Origin: Pandoraea thiooxydans
GTDB taxonomy: Bacteria > Pseudomonadota > Gammaproteobacteria > Burkholderiales > Burkholderiaceae
Assembly (NCBI RefSeq): GCF_001931675.1
Contig: NZ_CP014839.1
Span: forward strand, 434,001-498,000
DNA: 64,000 nucleotides
Direction of reading: 5' to 3'
Shown here: positions 1 through 7,738 of the stretch, one piece after another
How the letters are laid out: each line of letters opens with the position of its first letter
How positions within the stretch are numbered: the first letter of the stretch is position 1
The notes under the pieces: model-generated
Databases searched by the model: none
Seen by the model: only the letters and a program-made list of their open reading frames with translations
What the model was told of the DNA's origin: nothing
Program-made: the position numbers and the translations under genes

Positions 1-456
1 ATGGACAACATGCTGACCGTACAGATGCTCGGCGCGGTCGTGGCGATGGTGTTTACCGTGCTGTCCGGGCGCATCGCCGACCGCATCGGCAGGCGCACGA
101 CGCTGGGCCTGTTCGCCGTGATGATCGGCGTATTCAGCCTGTTCGCGCCGTTCCTGATGGGCCACGACGCGCAGCATCAGGATGTCTTCATCGTCATCGG
201 CTTCGCGCTGCTGGGGCTGTCGTACGGACAGGCCGCCGGTTCGGTCACATCGAACTTCGAACAGCGCTTTCGCTACACGGGTGCTGCGCTCACCACCGAT
301 TTCGCGTGGCTCTTCGGCGCGGCCTTCGCGCCGCTGGTCGCACTTGGCCTGTCGTCTTTGTTCGGCCTGGTTGCCGTGACCGGCTATCTGCTCTCCGGCA
401 TGCTCTGCACGCTGCTGGCGCTGCGCATCAACAAGCTGCTGGCAACGCGCGATTGA
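1..456 (+). CDS. MFS transporter, MHS family, C-terminal part
   Basis: This is the 3' part of a major facilitator superfamily transporter. The first base of the window happens to be an ATG, but the 151 residues cover only about the last third of a normal 430-550-residue permease, so the true start lies to the left. The motif GRIADRIGRRTTLG is the cytoplasmic loop signature of MFS. The segment RYTGAALTTDFAWLFGAAFAP resembles the late-helix region of the metabolite:H+ symporter (MHS) subfamily, which carries shikimate, proline/betaine and dicarboxylates. Four to five hydrophobic helices are visible. The substrate cannot be told from this fragment. It converges on the dabA gene with only seven bases between the stop codons. 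Confidence 0.85.
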   Translation: MDNMLTVQMLGAVVAMVFTVLSGRIADRIGRRTTLGLFAVMIGVFSLFAPFLMGHDAQHQDVFIVIGFALLGLSYGQAAGSVTSNFEQRFRYTGAALTTDFAWLFGAAFAPLVALGLSSLFGLVAVTGYLLSGMLCTLLALRINKLLATRD

Positions 457-463
457 CTCGGGC

Positions 464-3052
464 TCACGCAGCGTGCTGCCGCGGGCCGGAAGCAGTCGCG
501 CTTATGTCGTTCTGGTGCCCGGCCAGCCATTGTCCCCGACAGTAGTGCGACAGGATGCCGTTGTCGTAATGGCATAGATGCAGCCAGTGGTTGTCGACGA
601 GCGCGCGCAAATGCGCGTGCTTTTGGAGCACGGCCTCGATCCGCTGCTGCGCAGCGGCGATGATCACGCTCAAGCGCAGCGGTTCGTGCATCTCGCGCTC
701 GCCGTCGTGCAGCGATTGCCGGCTCAGGCCGATGCGCAGATCGCCGCCGTTGCCTTCGAAGACGCCGATATGGGCGCCCACCACGTTGTGCAACAGCTTG
801 TTGCCGCTGCCGAAGTAGACCGGCTCGCAACTCGACGCGTGATATTGCCAATTGATCCAGTGCGTGACTAGCATCGGCGCGGTCATCAATTGCTCGAGCT
901 TGCTGCCGTCGCCATCGTGCGACGCATCGTAATCATGCAGGAAGCTGCGGCCGGCCAGGTTCACGCCGCGCGTGAGTTCGCGCGGCGCGATGATAAAGGC
1001 GGCATTGTTGGCCAAGCCCCACTCCGGCCGGGTTTGCGCGCCATCGCTGGCGCGGCGCTGGAGCGTCCGCAGCAGGCGGGCCGGCTGCTGCGTCGCGTCG
1101 ATCCGCAATTGCGGCGCCCGCTCGCGGCGCACCTGGTCGAGCGCCGCGGCAAATGTCGCCCGAAGCCTGGCGATGCTTGCCTGACCGGCGGCCGGCAGCA
1201 AATCCAGATCGAACCATTCCACCTCGTCGGTCGTGGTGTTGTGCAGCGCGGCGGCGAACACGGTATGCGCGGGTACCCGAATGCCGTGGGCCGCCAGATG
1301 CTCGCGAACCTCGGCGTCATTGAGCATGCGCGCGAGAATGCGCGCGTTGACTTCGCCGCTCTGCCCGCCGCAGGCGCCGCATTCGAGGGCCGCGGCCTGC
1401 GGGTTGTTGGCGCTTTGACTGCCGTGGCCCACCAGCAAGACCAGCGGAGCGAAATCGCGATCGAGCCCCATCAGGCGCAGGATGCGTGCGGCCATCTCCG
1501 CGCGCGCGGCCGCATCGAGATGATCGAGCGACGGGCGGCACAGGTGGCGATAGCGCTTGGGCAGGCCGTCGAGGTCATCGCGATCGCGCTCGTGCGGTTT
1601 GATTTTCAGCCAGTGGCGCAGCGCACTGCCGTAACTCCATCCAAAGGCCTCGACGTACGAGAAGGCCGCGGCCGGCCAGCGGCTGGCGGCACGCCATTGT
1701 TCGGCGATCGAAAAATGGCGCTGCCTGGCGCGTTGCACCGAGGCCGGGCTTGGCGCGCCGGGGCCGCCCGGTGCGCGCAGGCTATCGCCGGCCTGCACCG
1801 CCGGCGGCAACAGGCCCGGCAGGCGTGGACTGCTCGCTGCCGTGCCGATCGGAGTGTAGGCAATCGGCAGGCCGAAGAAACCGGCAAAACCAATGGTTTG
1901 AATATGCCGATCATGAGTCTCGAGCGCGCGACGCAGTGGCTCGCTGCGCACGTCGATGCAGAACACGGCCTGCGCCTCGACGCCGCGGTCGCCCGATGCT
2001 GCGGCCCCGGCAGCCGCTGGGGCTCCCAGTTGACTGGCGAGCCGCCTCTGGTAGGCGAGGTCGAGCGCCAGTTGCCACACCTCGTCGACCGCAAAGGCGG
2101 ATTGCGCGGCGGCCAATTTGGCTGGCGCCTCCCGCCAGAGCTCGCGCAGCGCGCGAACTCCGGTGCCGACCCCGGGGATCAGCGCGGGATTGAGCAAAAT
2201 GGCGCCCCAGGCCAGGCGCACCGCGAGCAACTCGCGCAGCGAATGATCGCGTCCACCGGCCTGCCGAGCCTGCCAGTCCAGATAGGCGCACCAGGAGGCC
2301 CAACCGTTGATATTGAGCAGCAGGGCCTCGAGATAGTCGGGCCAGACGGCGCTCGGCAAATCGACCTTTTCCATGACCCAGCGGATCGCCAGGTCAGGCG
2401 TGGGCGGCAATTGGTTCAACTGGCGATGCAGTTGGGGCAATCCCATCAGCGTGCCGATACCCGGGTCGTGCTCCAGCGTATCGCGCCAGAATGCATATAG
2501 GCCGCCGCCGCGCTCGGGCTGCCAGTCGGCCTGTGCATGATCGAAATAGGCGGCGCACGTCTGGCTGATCTGGTGGGTGATTGCCTGACGCCAGGGCAGG
2601 TGCGTGTTGCGTTGTGCATCCACGTCCAGCAAGTCGATCAGCAGCGGAATCGGCGAGAGTGCCGGTTCGCCTTGCAGTGCCTGTACGCACTGCTGTTCGT
2701 CGAGCAACGCTTGTCCGGCGGCGGCGACATGATGGCGTGCGGCGTGCAGATCCGCACCGGAAATGGTGCCGTTGGTCCAGGCCTGCAGAAAGTAGCGACG
2801 CGATGGATACACGCGCGCGCCCGCCAGCAGGCTGAGCCGGGCCGCCACTGTTTGCACCGCATCGCCGGTGCGCCCCCAATGTGGGTTGACGGCGATCGAG
2901 CGGTCGAGTGGCCACGCCGGAGCAATGGCTGCGCAGGCCTTTTGGCAGGCCTCGTCGAGCATGGCATCCAGATTCTGGCTGGCCAGCGGCGGCAGCGCGC
3001 CGGCGGCTGCCTGCTGCGATGGTGTTACGGTATCGATGTCCGAGTGGCTCAT
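464..3052 (-). CDS. dabA: DabA-type inorganic carbon transporter subunit (DUF2309/UPF0753)
   Basis: The 862-residue protein belongs to the DUF2309 (YbcC/UPF0753) family. Characterised members are the beta-carbonic-anhydrase-like cytoplasmic half of the DAB inorganic-carbon accumulation complex, which couples CO2 hydration to an ion gradient. The predicted zinc and active-site residues are present: Cys365 and Asp367 in VFCIDVRSE, His543 in LLVGHGS and Cys558 in ALECGACGG. The 15-residue His-Cys spacing is that of the characterised enzyme. The start was chosen because its ATG overlaps the stop codon of the upstream membrane subunit (ATGA), a sign of translational coupling. No CO2-fixation genes lie nearby, so bicarbonate probably feeds anaplerosis. 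The family match is strong; the function in this organism is inferred. Confidence 0.9.
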   Translation of the reverse strand: MSHSDIDTVTPSQQAAAGALPPLASQNLDAMLDEACQKACAAIAPAWPLDRSIAVNPHWGRTGDAVQTVAARLSLLAGARVYPSRRYFLQAWTNGTISGADLHAARHHVAAAGQALLDEQQCVQALQGEPALSPIPLLIDLLDVDAQRNTHLPWRQAITHQISQTCAAYFDHAQADWQPERGGGLYAFWRDTLEHDPGIGTLMGLPQLHRQLNQLPPTPDLAIRWVMEKVDLPSAVWPDYLEALLLNINGWASWCAYLDWQARQAGGRDHSLRELLAVRLAWGAILLNPALIPGVGTGVRALRELWREAPAKLAAAQSAFAVDEVWQLALDLAYQRRLASQLGAPAAAGAAASGDRGVEAQAVFCIDVRSEPLRRALETHDRHIQTIGFAGFFGLPIAYTPIGTAASSPRLPGLLPPAVQAGDSLRAPGGPGAPSPASVQRARQRHFSIAEQWRAASRWPAAAFSYVEAFGWSYGSALRHWLKIKPHERDRDDLDGLPKRYRHLCRPSLDHLDAAARAEMAARILRLMGLDRDFAPLVLLVGHGSQSANNPQAAALECGACGGQSGEVNARILARMLNDAEVREHLAAHGIRVPAHTVFAAALHNTTTDEVEWFDLDLLPAAGQASIARLRATFAAALDQVRRERAPQLRIDATQQPARLLRTLQRRASDGAQTRPEWGLANNAAFIIAPRELTRGVNLAGRSFLHDYDASHDGDGSKLEQLMTAPMLVTHWINWQYHASSCEPVYFGSGNKLLHNVVGAHIGVFEGNGGDLRIGLSRQSLHDGEREMHEPLRLSVIIAAAQQRIEAVLQKHAHLRALVDNHWLHLCHYDNGILSHYCRGQWLAGHQNDISATASGPRQHAA

Positions 3053-4698
3053 GACAGGCTCTTGTAAGTTTGCCCGGCGCGGGCTGTCGGCACCGCCGTG
3101 CCGGGTTTGATGCCGAGCTGGTTTTTGGGGCTTTTGCCTGAAACGGGCAGTTGCGCGGGCCACAGGCGCAGCGCCAGCCGCGTGTAGGCTTCGTCGAGAT
3201 AGAACCCGGCGTAGCTGCGCCGTCGCCAGGGTTCGAGCCACTGGCGACCACGCGGCACCTGCATCAGGGCGGTGCCGGCATACAGCACCGCCATGCCGGC
3301 GCAGGCGATTTGGCCCAGCAGCGCGTGCGGGGCCGACGGCGCGCCCAGCGTAATGGCGTGGCCGGCGAAACTCAGCACCAGCAGGCAGGCGAACAGCAAG
3401 CCGCCCAGGACGATGCGACGCGCACTGGCCGAATACGTCATGCCGGCAGACGGCACCCAGAGCATGGGCGCCCACGCGAGCGCCAGGATCAGGGACCACC
3501 AGACCGGCCAGTCGCGCATGGCAAGCGGCGGGGCGATCGACGCCAGCGCATGTGCCAGCACGATGCCCAGCACGACGCTGAGCACGGGGGCCAACGCCAG
3601 GCTCCAGGCGGCAGGTTGCCAGGGCTCGCGCATCGCATTCAGGCGAGCCTGCCGTACCGCGGCGCCCGAGCTGAGAAACGCATGGGCTTTGTAGAGCGAG
3701 TGTCCGATCAGATGGAGCGCGGCCATGTGGTACAGGCCGACACCGCACTCGAGCAGCATGAAACCCATTTGCGCCAGGGTCGACCAGGCCAGCCTGACCT
3801 TGATGCTGATGCGCGTGAGCGAAACGAAACCGGCCAGCACCGCAGTGGCCAGTCCGACCGCTGCCAGCAGGGCATGCGCTGGCGCTGCCGCATCGAACAG
3901 CGGCGCGAAGCGAATCACGATGAAGCCGCCCAGATTGACCACGCCCGCGTGCAACAGGGCGCTTACCGGAGTCGGCGCCTCCATGACCTGAATCAGCCAG
4001 CCGTGCACCGGCAGCATGGCCGTGCGAATCGCCACGGCAAGGGTCAGCAGGAGCGCGCATAGCTGCAGGTCGATGTTGACGCCGTCGGTTGCGGCATGGT
4101 GCAGCAATGTCGAGATGGAGAAGCTCCCGGTGGCCCGGTAGGCCAGCCACGCCGCGCCGATCAGGCACAGATCGGCCAGCCGGTCCGCCAAAAATTTCTT
4201 GTGGGCTGCCAGCACGGCAAACGGCCGATCGCCATAAAAGCAGAGCAGGCGGTTCAGCGCAAAACCCGTCGCGGCCCAGGCGGCTATCAGCACGATCCAG
4301 TTGTCGGCCAGCGTCAGCAGTTGCACTGTCGCCAGCACGGCCGACAGGGCGGCTGCATAGCCTGCCTGGCCACGTTCTCCGTCCAGGTAGCGCGACGAGA
4401 ATCCGGCGATGACCGCGCCCAGGCATTGGACCAGCGCGCCAAACCAGGCACCCGGCAGCCCGACCGCCAGGCCGGGCAGGATGACCAGTTCGGCGCTGCT
4501 GGTCGCAGCCGGTGTCGTGAACCGCAGTCCGAGGGAGATCAGCGAGACGGTGGCGGCCAGCACGCACAATCGTTGAACGAGCATCCAAAAACGCCTGGCC
4601 GGCAGACTGGGCTGAACGGCAGCCGCGATCATTGGAATAAACATCAGCACGCCGGGCAGCAGCGCGAGCAGGGCTTTGAAATCAGCGAAGGAACTCAT
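3049..4698 (-). CDS. dabB: DabB-type membrane subunit (NADH dehydrogenase subunit 5/proton antiporter-like)
   Basis: The protein of about 549 residues is almost wholly hydrophobic, with some 13-14 membrane segments. It carries the proton-conducting NuoL/MrpA-like domain (Proton_antipo_M), including the conserved PTPVSALLHAGVVNLGG stretch and the KAHAFLSSG segment. Its stop codon overlaps the start of dabA and no other Nuo or Mrp subunits lie nearby, so it is the DabB partner rather than part of complex I. Its likely role is to supply H+ or Na+ flux that makes CO2 hydration vectorial. The start ATG gives MSSFADFKALL; the longer open frame upstream is non-hydrophobic, overlaps the divergent regulator and is discounted. 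No strong ribosome binding site was seen. Confidence 0.87.
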   Translation of the reverse strand: MSSFADFKALLALLPGVLMFIPMIAAAVQPSLPARRFWMLVQRLCVLAATVSLISLGLRFTTPAATSSAELVILPGLAVGLPGAWFGALVQCLGAVIAGFSSRYLDGERGQAGYAAALSAVLATVQLLTLADNWIVLIAAWAATGFALNRLLCFYGDRPFAVLAAHKKFLADRLADLCLIGAAWLAYRATGSFSISTLLHHAATDGVNIDLQLCALLLTLAVAIRTAMLPVHGWLIQVMEAPTPVSALLHAGVVNLGGFIVIRFAPLFDAAAPAHALLAAVGLATAVLAGFVSLTRISIKVRLAWSTLAQMGFMLLECGVGLYHMAALHLIGHSLYKAHAFLSSGAAVRQARLNAMREPWQPAAWSLALAPVLSVVLGIVLAHALASIAPPLAMRDWPVWWSLILALAWAPMLWVPSAGMTYSASARRIVLGGLLFACLLVLSFAGHAITLGAPSAPHALLGQIACAGMAVLYAGTALMQVPRGRQWLEPWRRRSYAGFYLDEAYTRLALRLWPAQLPVSGKSPKNQLGIKPGTAVPTARAGQTYKSLS

Positions 4699-4731
4699 GA
4701 ACGAGTGGACAAAGTGTCGGTAGGCAGAATA

Positions 4732-4759
4732 TTGCACCGCGACAAATGTTCTGTAAAAT
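4732..4759 (+). promoter_or_regulatory. Candidate sigma-70 promoter of the LysR gene
   Basis: TTGCAC and TAAAAT are separated by 16 bases in the AT-rich 69-bp gap between the divergent dabB and LysR genes. Transcription from it would begin almost at the annotated LysR ATG. The mRNA is therefore either nearly leaderless or translation starts at the TTG at 4813, which matches the usual NhaR-like N-terminus. Confidence 0.4.
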
Positions 4760-4767
4760 AGATAAAT

Positions 4768-5706
4768 ATGAACATAAACGAAATTAAAATAGAACGATTC
4801 AGCGTCGACCGCTTGAATTTCCACCACCTTTTCTATTTCTGGTGCGTTGCCCGGTCGGGCCATCTCAGCCGCACCGCCAAACAACTGCACGTCTCGCAGT
4901 CGGCGCTGTCCGCGCAAATCCGGCAGTTGGAGGAGCGTCTGGGGCAGCCTTTGTTCGAGCGCGAGGGCCGGCGCCTCAAACTCACCGACACCGGCCATCT
5001 GGTAGCGACGTACGCCGACGGCATTTTCGATCTGGGTGCCGAGATGCTGGGGCGCCTGAGCGGCAGCAGCGAAGGCGTCACCCGGTTGCGGGTGGGCAGC
5101 GTCGCAACGCTGTCCCGCAACTATCAGGAAAACTGGCTGCGCCCGCTGCTGACCGACCCGTCCGTGGCATTGACGCTGGAGTCGGGGTTGCTCGGCGGGT
5201 TGCTGGACCGGCTGCAGCACCATCAACTCGACGTGGTGCTGGCCAACGAGGCGGTACCGGCCGACCCGGAGCAGCCGCTGCACTGCCAGCGGCTGGGCAG
5301 CCAGCCGATGTCGGTGGTCGGTCGGGCAGAAATCTGGCAAGGCCACCAATTAAATATTCCTAACGGATTGCATGGCGTGGAGATGGCGGTGCCCGGCGTG
5401 CGCCATGCGGTCAGGGCGCAGTTCGATGCGCTGTGCGCGAGCGCGGCGGTGGAGCCGCGCATACGCGCCGAGGTCGACGACATGGCGATGTTGCGGCTGG
5501 TTGCCCGGGACAGTGACTGGCTCACGCTTTTGCCGGAGGTCGTGGTGCAGGATGAATTGCGCACCGGGCGTTTGGTGGTGGTGGGCGTTTCCACCGAACT
5601 GACGGAAAATTTTTATGCGATCACGGCCCCTAACCGCTATCGCCCGAGGGCATTGGACGGGTTGATGGCGAGGGCCGTCAGCCCCGCGCAGGAAGGGCCG
5701 CAGTGA
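4768..5706 (+). CDS. LysR-family transcriptional regulator, NhaR-like
   Basis: The 312-residue regulator has an N-terminal winged helix-turn-helix (LNFHHLFYFWCVARSGHLS...QSALSAQIRQLEERLG, roughly residues 16-70) and a C-terminal LysR substrate-binding domain. The HTH sequence is closest to the NhaR type, whose known members answer to sodium or pH. It is divergent from dabB-dabA with a 69-bp gap, the usual arrangement for a LysR protein and its target, so it probably controls the DAB operon in answer to bicarbonate, pH or ion status. Two starts are possible: the ATG used here, or a TTG 45 bases downstream that gives the N-terminus usual for the family. Confidence 0.88.
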   Translation: MNINEIKIERFSVDRLNFHHLFYFWCVARSGHLSRTAKQLHVSQSALSAQIRQLEERLGQPLFEREGRRLKLTDTGHLVATYADGIFDLGAEMLGRLSGSSEGVTRLRVGSVATLSRNYQENWLRPLLTDPSVALTLESGLLGGLLDRLQHHQLDVVLANEAVPADPEQPLHCQRLGSQPMSVVGRAEIWQGHQLNIPNGLHGVEMAVPGVRHAVRAQFDALCASAAVEPRIRAEVDDMAMLRLVARDSDWLTLLPEVVVQDELRTGRLVVVGVSTELTENFYAITAPNRYRPRALDGLMARAVSPAQEGPQ

Positions 5707-6076
5707 AGACAATCGCGCCCGACGGCGACCGGTTTCGATGCGTCGCCGTGTTGCGATGACGCGCCAACGGCGCTTGCTGAGCCTTGACATCGGTCAATAG
5801 GGCGCGACGGAGTGGTCTCTATCATGATAAGGGAGCAATTATTCGAGGCACGCCCCGCGCATGTGCCATGGCTTCAACGGACTGATGAATGTCGGTGGAG
5901 TAAGGCATTGCGCTGATGTCTATGAGGCGCGTGAGGTTGCGGTCGTCAACGCCACGCATGGCCGCCGCTCGGCGCGGATGATCGCGGGCAGTCCGACGGC
6001 CTTCATAGCCGGGTGGAGCCGTCCGGCCGGATCCACGAAGCAACCAGGCGGCGAACGCGCTGTTCGCCTGGATACT
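5707..6076. other. Intergenic region with FNR-like dyad
   Basis: These 370 bases hold no convincing gene. Short frames on both strands lack family resemblance and sensible starts. The only marked site is the TTGAC-N4-GTCAA dyad listed separately. Confidence 0.5.
5784..5797. promoter_or_regulatory. FNR/Anr/Dnr-like operator
   Basis: TTGACATCGGTCAA is a perfect inverted repeat TTGAC-N4-GTCAA. It fits the consensus TTGAY-N4-RTCAA bound by CRP/FNR-family oxygen or NO regulators. It lies 280 bp upstream of the small membrane protein that heads the cation-transport gene block. The function is inferred from the sequence only. Confidence 0.45.
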
Positions 6077-6622
6077 ATGAAAAGAACTCAGTCACCCCTC
6101 CACCATCTTGAGTTGCGAGTGCGAGAATTTGCACAATTGTTCAATTCGATGGATCCAACGCCATTTCTCAATAAGGATCTCGATCGCGACGCCGAGTCTT
6201 TCATCGAGACCTGGGCGTTCGGATTTCCCGCGAAGAGTCGGCTGCATATTACGATCCACCTTGAGAAGATGCCGGCGGAGTTGGATCCGGGTGCCCTCTT
6301 GACTGAAGCGATTCATAACTTCTTCGAATACAAGACAGGTGTGGTGCGGCGCGACCTCAAAATGCTGCTCAAGCGAGGTCGCGCAAGCCTGTTGATCGGC
6401 CTGGTCTTTGTAACGACATGCTTGATTGCCGCGCAGGCGGTGTCCAAGCTGGGTTCAGCGACACCCTTCGCAATTGCCCGAGAGAGCCTGACCATTGCCG
6501 GTTGGGTAGCCATGTGGCGGCCGATGCAAATTTTCCTCTACGATTGGTGGCCGCTGGCAAGGAGGATACGGGTGTACCAGGCGCTACGACGTGCCCACGT
6601 TCGGGTCGTCGCAGGTAAGTAG
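6077..6622 (+). CDS. Small membrane protein of unknown function
   Basis: I do not recognise a family for this 181-residue protein. The N-terminal 110 residues are soluble and charged (FLNKDLDRDAESFIETWAFG and following). Two hydrophobic segments follow (about LLIGLVFVTTCLIAAQAV and SLTIAGWVAMWRPMQIFLY), then a basic tail. The start was placed at the ATG giving MKRTQSPLHH because the in-frame extension upstream is GC-rich, low-complexity-like and unlike the body of the protein. It lies 99 bp before the CaCA antiporter on the same strand and may be part of that operon. Confidence 0.6.
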   Translation: MKRTQSPLHHLELRVREFAQLFNSMDPTPFLNKDLDRDAESFIETWAFGFPAKSRLHITIHLEKMPAELDPGALLTEAIHNFFEYKTGVVRRDLKMLLKRGRASLLIGLVFVTTCLIAAQAVSKLGSATPFAIARESLTIAGWVAMWRPMQIFLYDWWPLARRIRVYQALRRAHVRVVAGK

Positions 6623-6721
6623 CGCCCGCTTGGACGCTGGCGCCGGGCAACTCGTGTGCGCTCCGGCTCCGGCTTGTGAAAGCCAACAGGGGCCGCGCTG
6701 CCTGAAACAGGATATTCCGTT

Positions 6722-7738
6722 TTGACTACTGCCATAACCATCTGGATGCAATTCGCGATTTGTGTCCTGACCATCGGAATCGCGGGGCCGGCGCTGTGCC
6801 GCAGCGGCGACGTCATTGCGGAGAAGTGCGGGATGTCCGGCAGTTGGGTCGGACTGATACTTCTGGCATCCGTAACGTCGTTGCCGGAGTTGGTGATTGG
6901 TGCCAGTGCGGTGACGATTGCAACCATGCCGGACATCGCGGTGGGCGATGCATTGGGGAGTTGCGTTTTCAATCTGGCCATTCTGGTCGTGCTGGATTTT
7001 CTGCAGCGGGGCGAGAGCGTGTATCGCCGGGCACGCGTCGGCCACGTGTTGTCAGCCGGATTCGGCGTAGTGCTGATCGGGGTGGTGGGTCTGAATGTGC
7101 TGCTCGATCGCAGCGGCATTGGGCTCGGCGTTGGGCACGTCGGCAGCTACACCTTCGTGATTGTCATTTTGTATGCGCTGGCAATGCGAACCGTTTTCTC
7201 CTACGAGAAGGAGCATCGCGCGGATTATGTCGAGGAAATCGCCGAACGCTATCCGCAATTGACCCTGAAAAGGGCCCTGCTTCACTATGCGATCGGTGCC
7301 GCCTTCATTGTTGCTGCAGGCGTTTGGCTGCCGTTCGTGGCGGGCACGCTCGCCGACACCATGGGATGGAGAACGACGTTCGTCGGCACTTTGCTCGTGG
7401 CGGCGGTGACATCGTTACCGGAGCTTGCGGTTACGGTATCCGCATTTCGCCTTGGCGCCCTGGACATGGCGATTGCCAATCTCCTGGGCAGCAATCTGTT
7501 CGACATGGCGATCGTTGCGGTGGACGACATTCTTTATACGAAGGGCCCCATCCTGTCCCATGTGTCGCCGATCCATGCCGTATCAGCGCTGTCCGCCATG
7601 ATCATGACAGGCATCGCCATCGTTGGCTTGCTATATCGACCCAGGAAGCGGCTTTTCGGTGCGATTGGCTGGATCAGTTTTGGCCTGTTTGTCATGTATC
7701 TGATTAATTCGTACGTCCTTTACGTCCATTACGAGTGA
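6722..7738 (+). CDS. Sodium/calcium antiporter, CaCA family
   Basis: The 338-residue inner membrane protein has the internal duplication typical of the Ca2+:cation antiporter family. The two alpha-repeats are seen as SVTSLPELVIGASAV...LGSCVFNLAI near residues 50-95 and AVTSLPELAVTVSAF...LGSNLFDMAI near residues 222-262. The glutamates of the two SLPEL motifs are the family's cation ligands. About ten helices are predictable. The start is a TTG; an in-frame ATG eight codons later is possible. Its stop overlaps the ATG of the P-type ATPase (TGATG), so the two are translationally coupled and probably serve cation (likely Ca2+) extrusion together. Confidence 0.87.
   Translation: MTTAITIWMQFAICVLTIGIAGPALCRSGDVIAEKCGMSGSWVGLILLASVTSLPELVIGASAVTIATMPDIAVGDALGSCVFNLAILVVLDFLQRGESVYRRARVGHVLSAGFGVVLIGVVGLNVLLDRSGIGLGVGHVGSYTFVIVILYALAMRTVFSYEKEHRADYVEEIAERYPQLTLKRALLHYAIGAAFIVAAGVWLPFVAGTLADTMGWRTTFVGTLLVAAVTSLPELAVTVSAFRLGALDMAIANLLGSNLFDMAIVAVDDILYTKGPILSHVSPIHAVSALSAMIMTGIAIVGLLYRPRKRLFGAIGWISFGLFVMYLINSYVLYVHYE

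Noticed and set aside
890-2500. Long rightward open frame of 536 codons opposite dabA
   Set aside because: It is antisense to a well-supported gene, arginine/glutamine-rich and without family resemblance, as expected for shadows in GC-rich coding DNA.
464-4588. A single leftward frame of 1374 codons spanning both dab genes
   Set aside because: Only the part from 3052 leftward matches DUF2309. The rest is the out-of-frame shadow of dabB, whose own frame is strongly hydrophobic and family-like.
5861-6076. N-terminal extension of the small membrane protein
   Set aside because: No ribosome binding site or family-like sequence; the internal ATG at 6077 gives a coherent protein.
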